Assembly (NCBI GenBank): GCA_028280615.1
Contig: JANQLK010000002.1
Coordinates: 62,001-126,000 of the forward strand
Reading direction: 5' to 3'
Length of the DNA: 64,000 nt
From: Woeseiaceae bacterium
Lineage (GTDB): Bacteria; Pseudomonadota; Gammaproteobacteria; Steroidobacterales; Woeseiaceae
In this document: piece after piece, positions 28,039-35,946 of the stretch
Numbering within the stretch: the stretch's first letter is position 1
Layout: each line of letters starts with the position of its first letter
The notes under the pieces: model-generated
What the model saw: only the letters and a program-made list of their open reading frames with translations
Databases searched by the model: none
What the model was told of the DNA's origin: nothing
Translations under genes and position numbers: made by a program

Positions 28039-30579
28039 ATGACATTGAACGACCACGTCACGAGCGCCGTACGAGGACGTTGGATAGTCGCGAGCGCTAG
28101 CTACACTCGATTCATCTCTATCAGGGTATTCGTCCTTCTGATCTTGCTTGTGATCACCACAAGCTCCTTTGGTGCAGGGGCAACAGATCCTCGTGCGTCG
28201 AACGGCGAGGCATGGGACGTACAGCGTGGCGAGAACGGCGATCGAGACAGCGGTGCCATCGCCTCCGGGGGTGCCTCGTATCCATTCGACGGCTTCGGCT
28301 ACCTCAAGCTCAGGATTCCGGACACGTCCGATGCGATGCTTGCGCACGGGCGTTATCTCGAAGGGTTTGGCCTCGTTCCCGACGGCGACCGCCGTTTCGA
28401 TTCGCTAACCCCGCTGTATCTTGGTGGCGTTGTCGCCTCGCGCGCACTCTACGCGCCAGATGACGAAGACTATCTGCGGTATGTCGACAGTTTCACCAAC
28501 ACGTTGGGCAGCGCGATAACACTCGAGGTTGTCTATGGAGGAGCCATCGGCGCCTACGCCGATGGTGGGTATCCTGCAATTGCGGCGACGTCTGACGGTG
28601 ACCGGAAACTCGAAATAGGCGACAACTACGTCGTCTTCATGCAAAACCTTCTCGACACGCCCGACCCGGCCGAGGGCCCGTCCGGGTACGGCCCGTCGGC
28701 ACACGTTTTTTCCAATGGGAATGGTGGCTCGCTGGTCGGTTTCAGTGCCATCGACACGAAGCCCTTCGATGCCAGATTCCCGGATCCGGCTGCCCCGCAG
28801 TCGATTGGCTTCCTCCACCGTCTGAATCTGAGGCCGGGAGAGACGAAAACCCTCCTGCACTTCGTCGTAAAAGGCAAAACAGAGTCATTTGAACCCGGCA
28901 GCGGGTTTCCGGTTTTCCTCGACAATGCTGGGCAGACGGCTTACTTCGAGGACGTGCCGCTGAGTGAAGGCTTCCCCGACGCCGGGCGCCAAATCCACAA
29001 GGTTAGGGTCACGGCGCAACGCCTGGCTGCAGCACCCGACCTTCGGGGGCTGACGCCGCGGGAGGTCGCGGGTATTGCCAACTGGCGCGTCGACACGACC
29101 GCGCCGGTGCGATCTTGCCGAATTGTCGAACAGCGTATTCGCGGTTTACACGAATGCTTGATAGACGGCGGACGCGCGGAGGATGTCGTACGCGACTATT
29201 TGCTGCGTATTGCGGCGTACGATAGCAACGGGCCTGGCTACAACGCCTATGTGGCGTTGAATCCGGATGTGTTTCGAATCGCTAGAGCGCTCGACAAGAA
29301 AGCCGAGGGAAATGAGCCGCTCGGCGTCTTGCACGGCGTGCCCATTGCGTTGAAAGACAACATCAATACGACAGACATGCCGACCAGCAGCGGTTCGCGC
29401 GCCCTGGCTAACTGGACCCCGGCTACGGACGCGTTCGTCGCGGCCCGTCTTCGGGCGGCAGGCGCCATAATTCTCGGCAAGACCAATCTGGACGAAATGG
29501 CGCTTTCGGATTACTCGATCAGCACCTTAGGCGGCCGGACGCTCAACGCCTACGATCCGTCGAAATCGGCAGCCGGGTCGAGCGGCGGCAGCGCTGTTGC
29601 AGTCGCCGCCAATCTCGCGATGGCCGCCCTCGGGACGGATACGCTGAACTCCCTCACTAACCCCGCGTCCTGGGCGGGGCTGACTACGCTGCGCCCCTCA
29701 TACGGGCTTGTCGGGCGAAGTGGCATCGCGCCGTTGAGCGAGATTACCGATGTCGTCGCACCGATGACGCGGTCCGTCGAAGACCTCGCGCTTCTGCTCG
29801 ACGTGCTCGCGGGACCGGACCCGGAGGACGCAGCCACCGAAGTCGTCGGCGAGCGCCGTCCTCATCAGCCGTATACTGCCGCGCTAGGGTCGAGCAGCTT
29901 CGAGACGGTTCGCATCGGTGTATTCCGCCAGCGTTTCCTGCCCTTGAGCCTTAACCCGGAGGTCGGAGCGACTATCGACAAGGCCCTCGCCGACATGGCC
30001 GCGCTCGGTGCGACGTTGATCGACGTCGAAATCGACGGCTACGACGACCTGGTCGGCGCGGCGCTGGACAATGCCCCAGCCGATCACGATAAGGTTCTCG
30101 ATAGTTACTTTGCCGAGTCCTCCTCCGACCATGTCCTGGCACCGACCGTTCAGAAACTCGTAGAAAGCGGCTCCCTGCCGGAGAGAGTGCTCAGGCATTT
30201 CGAGAAGGCTCTTTCAAGAGATAGTCCGTCTCTCGCAGAATCAGAGGCGACGATGCAAGCCCGTCGCGAACTACGCGAGAAGTTCCTTGAGCTGTTAGAA
30301 GCGCACGACCTTGATGCCATCGTTTACCCGGCAGCGACGCAGCGGCCCGAGCCGCTGGACGCCGGGCGCAGCCGATACGGATTCGTGTCCGGAACGACCG
30401 AGGAGAGCGCTCTGACTGGTCTTCCCCATCTGACCGTGCAGGCAGGATGGGCAGGCGGCGTTTATCCAGTCGGCATGAACATGCTGGGTAGAATGTACGA
30501 CGAGCGCACGCTGCTGAGTCTGGCATACGCGTTTGAAGAGGCGACGCAGCATCGGAGAGCGCCGGCTGTAGCCCCTTAG
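28039..30579 (+). CDS. Large exported amidase (amidase-signature family) with extra N-terminal domain
   Basis: An 846-aa enzyme. An N-terminal hydrophobic segment (IRVFVLLILLVITTSSFGAG, about 28–47) acts as signal or anchor. Residues about 75–340 form an extra, probably beta-rich domain I cannot name. Residues about 340–840 are an amidase-signature domain with the catalytic Lys in GVPIALKDNINT, the cis-Ser in AGSSGGSAVAVAAN and the nucleophile Ser in TLNSLTNPASW, so the Ser-Ser-Lys triad is complete. The residue before that Ser is Asn where most members have Gly. GGAGG precedes ATG 28039. It likely hydrolyses an amide or peptide bond outside the cytoplasm. Confidence 0.88.
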   Translation: MTLNDHVTSAVRGRWIVASASYTRFISIRVFVLLILLVITTSSFGAGATDPRASNGEAWDVQRGENGDRDSGAIASGGASYPFDGFGYLKLRIPDTSDAMLAHGRYLEGFGLVPDGDRRFDSLTPLYLGGVVASRALYAPDDEDYLRYVDSFTNTLGSAITLEVVYGGAIGAYADGGYPAIAATSDGDRKLEIGDNYVVFMQNLLDTPDPAEGPSGYGPSAHVFSNGNGGSLVGFSAIDTKPFDARFPDPAAPQSIGFLHRLNLRPGETKTLLHFVVKGKTESFEPGSGFPVFLDNAGQTAYFEDVPLSEGFPDAGRQIHKVRVTAQRLAAAPDLRGLTPREVAGIANWRVDTTAPVRSCRIVEQRIRGLHECLIDGGRAEDVVRDYLLRIAAYDSNGPGYNAYVALNPDVFRIARALDKKAEGNEPLGVLHGVPIALKDNINTTDMPTSSGSRALANWTPATDAFVAARLRAAGAIILGKTNLDEMALSDYSISTLGGRTLNAYDPSKSAAGSSGGSAVAVAANLAMAALGTDTLNSLTNPASWAGLTTLRPSYGLVGRSGIAPLSEITDVVAPMTRSVEDLALLLDVLAGPDPEDAATEVVGERRPHQPYTAALGSSSFETVRIGVFRQRFLPLSLNPEVGATIDKALADMAALGATLIDVEIDGYDDLVGAALDNAPADHDKVLDSYFAESSSDHVLAPTVQKLVESGSLPERVLRHFEKALSRDSPSLAESEATMQARRELREKFLELLEAHDLDAIVYPAATQRPEPLDAGRSRYGFVSGTTEESALTGLPHLTVQAGWAGGVYPVGMNMLGRMYDERTLLSLAYAFEEATQHRRAPAVAP

Positions 30580-30805
30580 GCGATCGGACTGGCCGGCACA
30601 GTGGTTTGGGGTGCGTACAGCTTGGCGTTGCCAAGCGTGTCACGCGGTTCTCGAGGATCGCGTAAGCTGCTGACAGCGAGACGGCGTATCTACGCTGGCA
30701 TCCTGTCGCTGAGGCTTCCATTGGCCTCCTGCACTACGATACGGTTGACGCCGTAACGGGCCGAAAGGCCTGGCACGGACTCGTGCGGTACATGGAGGAA
30801 TTCTA

Positions 30806-32089
30806 ATGCCGATTTCACGTCGCGATTTCAGCATAGGCGCATTTGTCGGATTGGCGGCAGCAGGTAGCATCGCAGGCGCTACCGACACAACCATAAGCAG
30901 AGCAGGGCGTAGCGTTGACGAGCTGGTTGGCGATGAGGACTTCTGGCGCCCGGTCCAGGATGCGTTTCCCGTTGATCGAAGCTACGCGAATTTCAATAAC
31001 GGCTCAACGCACCCTTGTTCAGCGGCCGTTATCGAGAAAATCTGCGCCATGTACAAAGACATAAACGGCGGCAAGAAGGGGCCTCCGCTTCAGCTTGTGG
31101 AACATCGCAAAGCGCTCGAGAGTGTTCGCACGCAAGTCGCTGAGTGGCTCGGATGCGAGCAGGAGGGTCTGGCGCTGACCCCGAATACGACAACCGGGCT
31201 CATGGCCGCTCAATTCGGCGTACGCCTGAGCCCCGGAGACGAAATATTGACGACGAATCAAGATTACCTCGAGATGATCGCCGCGTTTCAACAGCGAAGC
31301 CAGCGCGAAGGCGTTGCCTTCAGGATGTTCGACTTCCCAACCCCCGGACCGGACGCGCAGACCTTCATCGATCTTTGCGAGCAACAAATAACTGCAAAGA
31401 CGAAGGTTCTCTTGCTCTGCCATGTCTACGCTGATACGGGATACGTGCCGCCCGTCAAGGAAGTCTGCGCCATGGCGCGTTCCAAAGGCGTGATCACGAT
31501 GGTAGACGGCGCGCATGCCCCGGGTAATCTGGACTTCACTGTTTCTGACCTGGGCTGCGATATCTACGCATCAAGTTTTCACAAGTGGACGGGCGGGCCA
31601 CTGGGTTCGGGATTTCTTTACGTGAAGCCGGACCTTATCGAGCAGATTTATCCGCTGTTCCCCGTACATCCCATGTTCGGCGATCCGGGTGGGGCACGGA
31701 AGTTCGAAAAAATGGGCACGCGCCCGCTGTCTCACATCGCATTGCCGCCCGCGCTGGAGCTGCACCGGGCCCTGGGCAAAGATCTGGTAGCGGCGCGCCT
31801 TCGGTATTTGCGCGATATGTGGGCACGGCCGCTCTCGGCCAGTCGTCTCGTAGAGTTCACGACCAATTTCGACAAAGAACGCTCGTCGGCGCTGGGCTCT
31901 TTTGTTGTCCGGGGGCGCGATTTGACGGACATCAAGTTGGAGTTACAGGACCGCTTCAACGTCATCGTCGGCTATCCCATTGGATGGGATTGGCCTTACG
32001 GCATACGCGTGACCGCGGGAATCCACACCACGCCGGAGGAGGTCGCGGCGCTGAACGATGGCCTGCGTTCGATTCTGTCGGCCGCTTAG
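30806..32089 (+). CDS. Tat-exported class-V aminotransferase-fold PLP enzyme, copy B
   Basis: A 427-aa paralogue of the enzyme at 24946–26289. The twin-arginine signal is SRRDFSIGAFVGLAAAGSIA. The cofactor regions are ALTPNTTTGLMAAQ, MVDGAHAPGNLDF and the PLP lysine in ASSFHKWTGGPLGSG. GGAGGAATT precedes the ATG. The family includes isopenicillin N epimerase and cysteine-desulfurase-like enzymes, and the reaction cannot be predicted. Two Tat-exported members in one locus with an amidase and a TonB receptor point to processing of an amino-acid-containing compound in the periplasm. Confidence 0.86.
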   Translation: MPISRRDFSIGAFVGLAAAGSIAGATDTTISRAGRSVDELVGDEDFWRPVQDAFPVDRSYANFNNGSTHPCSAAVIEKICAMYKDINGGKKGPPLQLVEHRKALESVRTQVAEWLGCEQEGLALTPNTTTGLMAAQFGVRLSPGDEILTTNQDYLEMIAAFQQRSQREGVAFRMFDFPTPGPDAQTFIDLCEQQITAKTKVLLLCHVYADTGYVPPVKEVCAMARSKGVITMVDGAHAPGNLDFTVSDLGCDIYASSFHKWTGGPLGSGFLYVKPDLIEQIYPLFPVHPMFGDPGGARKFEKMGTRPLSHIALPPALELHRALGKDLVAARLRYLRDMWARPLSASRLVEFTTNFDKERSSALGSFVVRGRDLTDIKLELQDRFNVIVGYPIGWDWPYGIRVTAGIHTTPEEVAALNDGLRSILSAA

Positions 32090-32184
32090 CGCGGAGTTTG
32101 ACCGGCTAAACATCGGACGATACGTCAGAGACCGGAGCCGCGCACGCGCGCCTTTATTACGGTGTACGCGGTCCCGGTCTATGA

Positions 32185-34272
32185 TCAAAACCGCGTCGAG
32201 AGGCTCACGCGCGCCAGCGTCGGGGCACCGGCGAACACACCGCCCTGACGCGCAAACGTAAAGAAGCGCTCATCCGTAACGTTCTCGACCGACACCCGCA
32301 GCACCAGCTCGTCCCAGGAGTAAGCCGCTCCGAGATCGATGGTGAAGTAATCCGGGAGCACGAAGGTATTCTCGAGATCGCCAGCTCGTTCACCGACATA
32401 GCGTCCTTGCGCATTAAGAGACAGTCCGGCAAGGGGCCCGGAGGGAACGGTGTACTCGGAGAACAACGAGGCCGAGTGGTCGGCAATATTGGGCAACGCA
32501 TTACCGAGCAGTTCCGGCGCGTCCTCGGTCACTTCCGCGTCGATATAGGCGTATCCGAGCACGAGCCGCCACTCGGGTGTCGGTCGCCACCCGAGCTCGA
32601 ATTCCAGGCCGCTGCTCTCCTGCTCGCCCACGGCGATACGCGCGCCGTCTGGATCGTTGAAATCGGTCACGACGCCGTTTTCCCGCACGATGTCGAATAC
32701 GCTCGCGGTGGCGGTGAGCGCAGACCCAAGCGCAATCTTGATGCCACCTTCGAACTGGCGGCTCGTCAGGGGATCGAATGCTTCTCCGTCAGCGTTAGCG
32801 TCGATGAACTGGGGCTCGAAGCCTTCGGTGTAGCCGGCAAAGAGCGTAAGCCAGTCGGTCGCTTCGTAGGTTACGCCTGCCCGGGGGCTGAACGCGTTCA
32901 GCTGTGTGTCGGCGAGTAGGCCGAAATCGAACTCGCTGAACTCGGTTACATCGTCGTAGCGACCGCCGAGCAGAAGCTTGAGACGCTCACTCAATCCGAT
33001 CTGATCCTGTATGTAGATTCCGACAATATCAAATTCTTGAAAGAAGCCGGTAAAACTCGGGTTCAAGGGGCCAGGTACGGCGCCGTAGCTGGGTTCGAAT
33101 ATGTTGATCGGCGCAAGATCGCCGATGGCGTCATCGAAAAACCCAAGGGAGCGGCTGTATTCGAACCCGGCGCGAAGCGCGTGGGTGAGCGGCCCGGTGG
33201 AGAATAGGCCATCTATTGTAAACAAGGCCGAAAACTCTTCATCGTCCTCGTCGAATTGTCTTACTCTCCGTTGCGCGAACGTCGGATCGACAGGATCGAG
33301 ACCGCGAAACTGTGCGCTGGTTCCAGAGGTATCGAATGTCGTAAAGCGGAGCTGCGCCGCCGAGGTCCAGTTCTCGGCGAGATCGTATTCCGCGCGGCCA
33401 GTAAGGATAAGCGATTGCGTCTCGGCATCCGGCAGTGCTGGCTCGCCAAGAAAGGTCTCAACCTCGATGGTTCCATCGGCAATCGCATTGATTGGAAGCG
33501 GAAGCTCGTTCTGCTGATCACGGTCGAAAAACTCGCCGGTAAAGCGTGCTCGAAACCGTCCGCCCGGTGCGTAGGAGAGCGAGGCATGCACGCTTTGCCG
33601 AGCGACCTCGAAGGTATCGATGAACGTATCGAGCCGTTCGAAGTCGCCCACCAGACGAAAGTTGAGCCCGTCCGCAAGTCCGGTGGGACCGGTTACATCG
33701 ATGGAGCCACCGTAGCTTTGTTCGGCGCCAAACGCCCCTGTCAACGTAGCGTTCGCGGCGAACTCGGGCTCGGGTGCCTTGGTCACGAGGTTGACGATAC
33801 CGCCGAGTGAGCCTGCGCTTGCACCGGGACCGAGGTTGGCCGCCGACCCGCCCTTCAAGACCTGGACCTGATCGATGTTGGCCAGCGCGCCGATCCCGGC
33901 ATCGACGGCAAAGCGCTGACGCTGACCGTCACGAAAGACTTCCGCTGCAAAGCCACGCAACCGGTACTGGAAGGATGGGAATATCGCGAAGGCACCGCTT
34001 CCGGTCGTTGCCGAAGGCGTATTGACAAGCACTTCGTCGAGGCTGCGTGCCTGCTGGGCGGCAATCAGTTCATCGTCAATTACCTGCACCGATTGCGGAA
34101 ATTCACGGATCGGGATGCCCGAAGTGACACCATCATCAGCAACAATGCGGCTACCGAATACAACGACCTCTTCTACATCTTGCTCCGTGTCCTGCGCAAA
34201 CGACGCGGTGTATAAAAGCGGCACGATCGCGACGGACGTTGCCAGGATAGACAGCAGACGATTACATGGCAT
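32185..34272 (-). CDS. TonB-dependent outer-membrane receptor (siderophore type)
   Basis: A 695-aa outer-membrane transporter. A signal peptide ends near TASFAQ, followed by a TonB-box-like VEEVVVFGSR, a plug domain (SVQVIDDELIAAQQ, LRGFAAEVFRDGQRQ, VLKGGSAANLGPGASAGSLGG) and a 22-strand barrel ending in LSTRF. The plug resembles FhuA/FpvA-type ferric-siderophore receptors, but no Fur-like box is seen upstream and no iron gene is nearby. The ligand may instead be the compound handled by the amidase/PLP locus it converges on. The start is ATG 34272, nine bases after AGGAG. ATG 34281 would leave no spacing. Confidence 0.9.
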   Translation of the reverse strand: MPCNRLLSILATSVAIVPLLYTASFAQDTEQDVEEVVVFGSRIVADDGVTSGIPIREFPQSVQVIDDELIAAQQARSLDEVLVNTPSATTGSGAFAIFPSFQYRLRGFAAEVFRDGQRQRFAVDAGIGALANIDQVQVLKGGSAANLGPGASAGSLGGIVNLVTKAPEPEFAANATLTGAFGAEQSYGGSIDVTGPTGLADGLNFRLVGDFERLDTFIDTFEVARQSVHASLSYAPGGRFRARFTGEFFDRDQQNELPLPINAIADGTIEVETFLGEPALPDAETQSLILTGRAEYDLAENWTSAAQLRFTTFDTSGTSAQFRGLDPVDPTFAQRRVRQFDEDDEEFSALFTIDGLFSTGPLTHALRAGFEYSRSLGFFDDAIGDLAPINIFEPSYGAVPGPLNPSFTGFFQEFDIVGIYIQDQIGLSERLKLLLGGRYDDVTEFSEFDFGLLADTQLNAFSPRAGVTYEATDWLTLFAGYTEGFEPQFIDANADGEAFDPLTSRQFEGGIKIALGSALTATASVFDIVRENGVVTDFNDPDGARIAVGEQESSGLEFELGWRPTPEWRLVLGYAYIDAEVTEDAPELLGNALPNIADHSASLFSEYTVPSGPLAGLSLNAQGRYVGERAGDLENTFVLPDYFTIDLGAAYSWDELVLRVSVENVTDERFFTFARQGGVFAGAPTLARVSLSTRF

Positions 34273-34398
34273 GGCAATCATCTCCTGGTTGAGAGTCGGT
34301 TGAACCAATCAGCGATAGGACAAATGCGGTAGCCAAGCCGGAATGGCTCAGCCTCTGAGTGAACTGCAACATCGAATAGCTCCCCAAAATAGTTTTCC

Positions 34399-34417
34399 CT
34401 GAGCGCGCCACGCTCAG
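34399..34417 (-). terminator. Weak hairpin after the small cysteine-containing gene
   Basis: A 7-bp stem CTGAGCG-N5-CGCTCAG lies about 40 bases beyond the stop of the gene at 34460–34798. On the minus strand it is followed by GGAAAACTATTTT, so the T-run is displaced and the call is tentative. Confidence 0.3.
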
Positions 34418-34459
34418 CGGAGCGGCGCGCATGCGACCAGACTTCGGCTGCGCAGGGAA

Positions 34460-34798
34460 CTAGGGAGAGGCGCGCGGATTGAAACTCGCGGAGGTCTCGG
34501 ACGGAGCAGACGCGAAACGGACCGCATCGGGTGACGGGGAGGGCGCGGGTGCGATGCTGAGACGGAGAGAATCAGGAGCGAGGACATCGCGCTCCAACGA
34601 GCAACAGACCGAGCAACGCTCGTGACGATCAGCTTCGCAACTCAGCCAATGCTCGGCTAGCGCCAGTTGCGACCAAAGCAAAGACAGCAGAATCAACCAT
34701 TTGAAGGTGATTTTCCGCCGTCCAATGTGCGAGTCGGTGCTCCACACAGCTTTGCTCTTCGATTCTCCCGCGACCAGATGAACGTTATATTGTAACAA
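34460..34798 (-). CDS. Small cysteine-containing membrane/secreted protein (DUF2946-like layout)
   Basis: A 112-aa product with one hydrophobic helix (WLILLSLLWSQLALA, about 34–48) followed by a short Cys-containing stretch (SCEADRHERCSVCCSLE) and a Ser/Pro-rich tail. This order of helix then clustered Cys/His recalls the small DUF2946 proteins often found beside TonB receptors or metal-related genes, but the match is by layout only. It precedes the TonB receptor on the same strand. Metal or redox sensing would be speculation. Confidence 0.5.
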   Translation of the reverse strand: MLQYNVHLVAGESKSKAVWSTDSHIGRRKITFKWLILLSLLWSQLALAEHWLSCEADRHERCSVCCSLERDVLAPDSLRLSIAPAPSPSPDAVRFASAPSETSASFNPRASP

Positions 34799-34869
34799 GG
34801 CGAGCTTGGCAACTCATTCTCGATCGCGTACCTGACAGATTCCTTTCTCAGGTACTGGAGTAGAGTGCC

Positions 34870-35068
34870 TCAACGGCTCGCAAGTAGATCGTCTGTTCGT
34901 ACTGACCAGCCGGCCCCCAGGGCTTGATACACGGCGATGTAGGCTTGTGTAACCGCTACGCGGCTTCGTTCCAGCCCGGCGGCTTCGCGCGCTTTGTTGG
35001 CCGCCACGTCCAGCGCCTCGAAACGGACCTTCTCACGACGGTAGCGCGCCTGGGCCGTTTGGGTTTCA
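34870..35068 (-). pseudogene. 3' fragment of an RND-efflux outer-membrane factor (NodT/CmeC type)
   Basis: Translation of the minus strand gives an open frame ending at TGA 34870 with AQARYRREKVRFEALDV, AREAAGLERSRVAVTQ and the typical end YIAVYQALGAGWS. This is the last ~60 residues of TolC-like NodT/CmeC proteins. No upstream remainder exists: beyond about 35068 the sequence turns into LysR-like code on the other strand. It is a remnant left by a deletion and was not listed in the ORF track because it has no start codon. Confidence 0.72.
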
Positions 35069-35070
35069 TG

Positions 35071-35224
35071 GACGGGTACTACGCCGGCGGTTACGTGCGT
35101 CGCGGTGAGGCAGAGCCTGGTGTTGTGTTATCCGTCGCGCGAGCAGTTACCGCTGAGGGTTCGCGCGTTCATGGATTTTATCCTGGGCCGTATCAGGCGG
35201 GATGGTCTTTCCATGGATAATTAG
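35071..35224 (+). pseudogene. 3' fragment of a LysR-family regulator, frameshifted
   Basis: Two overlapping frames together give a LysR C-terminus: first GYYAGGYVRRGEAEPG, then in another frame VLCYPSREQLPLRVRAFMDF followed by a short tail to TAG 35222. The 5' two thirds are missing. In its original state the regulator would have been divergent from the efflux gene whose tail lies next to it. The deletion removed both 5' ends and the promoter region between them. Confidence 0.68.
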
Positions 35225-35373
35225 TTAAATAAATCAGACTACTAACGAGTTTTTCTCCAAGGCACCTAAACAGATTGCCGGCCTCGGTGGCGTAGGGAAA
35301 AGCACTCATACTCGCAAGGACAAGGATCCTCTTGGTTGGGCGGTGTTAGTTGAGAGCCGAGTACAATATTTAA

Positions 35374-35389
35374 CATAATATACATTATG
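35374..35389. promoter_or_regulatory. AT-rich palindrome upstream of the zinc-ribbon mini-gene
   Basis: CATAATATACATTATG contains CATAAT/ATTATG half-sites around a four-base centre and lies about 45 bases before the GTG start of the 39-aa gene, in the most AT-rich stretch of the region. It may be an operator or part of a promoter. Confidence 0.4.
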
Positions 35390-35406
35390 CGCATTTAGTA
35401 CTGCTG

Positions 35407-35432
35407 GGTCCTCGCAAGGAGGACCGCCTGTG
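35407..35432 (+). promoter_or_regulatory. Hairpin that sequesters a strong Shine–Dalgarno sequence
   Basis: GGTCCTC-GCAAG-GAGGACC is a perfect 7-bp stem with a five-base loop. Its 3' arm and the end of its loop contain the AAGGAGG ribosome-binding site of the following GTG start codon (35430). Folding of the mRNA would hide this site, which suggests translational control. Confidence 0.6.
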
Positions 35433-35549
35433 CTACCGCCAGACCCCAACGATCGACACTGCCCGGACTGCGGCATCCTGCTGGTCGATCAAGGCGAAAT
35501 CGAGTTGGGAAGGCCGTCGGTATGGATATTCCACGAACGAAGTTGCTGA
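35430..35549 (+). CDS. 39-aa zinc-ribbon-like mini-protein
   Basis: Too short for the ORF track. GTG 35430 follows AAGGAGG with seven bases between, and the frame gives MLPPDPNDRHCPDCGILLVD, then a short charged part ending FHERSC and TGA. The CPDC pair near the N-terminus and the H…C end could form a minimal zinc-binding knuckle. It is followed 13 bases later by a phage-type HTH gene on the same strand, so the two probably form one small operon. Function unknown. Confidence 0.6.
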   Translation: MLPPDPNDRHCPDCGILLVDQGEIELGRPSVWIFHERSC

Positions 35550-35562
35550 CTGAGTTGCATTC

Positions 35563-35946
35563 GTGGGGTGTAGAAAACTTCCAACATCACCGGCGAGCCC
35601 ATTCTATGGATATCCTGCGGAGTTAATCGCCGAGTGGTGTGGTGTTTCTGTTGGAACAGCGCGTCACTACAAAGCTGGCCGCCGCAAGCCCCCTACTCCC
35701 GTGCTCCGCCTGTTTCGCCTTGATAGAGATGGCAAAGTTCTTGACGATGCTTGGGTCGACTTTCGATTTTCAAAAGAAATCATGTACGGTCTGGATGGAA
35801 GACCCGTAAGGCCGAATGATATCGTACTCATTGGACTTGTCTGGCAAGCATTGGCGAACTCAGATTCGAAAGCTTATCAAAGACTACTCGAACATCATCC
35901 CGCTGCGGGCCGAGCATCGCGCAGCCACTCGTTGATATACGTATAA
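35563..35946 (+). CDS. Phage-type helix-turn-helix protein (DUF3653-like)
   Basis: A 127-aa protein starting at GTG. Residues about 18–50 (AELIAEWCGVSVGTARHYKAG) form a helix-turn-helix that resembles small phage proteins of the DUF3653 type, followed by RKPPTPVLRLFRLDRDGKV, DDAWVDFRF and a C-terminal helical part, as in that family. It is likely a remnant or working part of a phage-related element at the left edge of the island. Its 3' end overlaps the convergent SIR2-like gene by about 52 bases. Confidence 0.65.
   Translation: MGCRKLPTSPASPFYGYPAELIAEWCGVSVGTARHYKAGRRKPPTPVLRLFRLDRDGKVLDDAWVDFRFSKEIMYGLDGRPVRPNDIVLIGLVWQALANSDSKAYQRLLEHHPAAGRASRSHSLIYV

Noticed and set aside
34273-34459. 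Fur box or cobalamin riboswitch upstream of the TonB receptor
   Set aside because: I looked for GATAATGATAATCATTATC-like sequence and for riboswitch core elements on the minus strand and found neither.
34924-35220. 98-aa ORF listed in the track
   Set aside because: It crosses the efflux/LysR junction. Its first half is antisense to the efflux remnant, and only part of its second half is LysR-like, so it is not a real gene.
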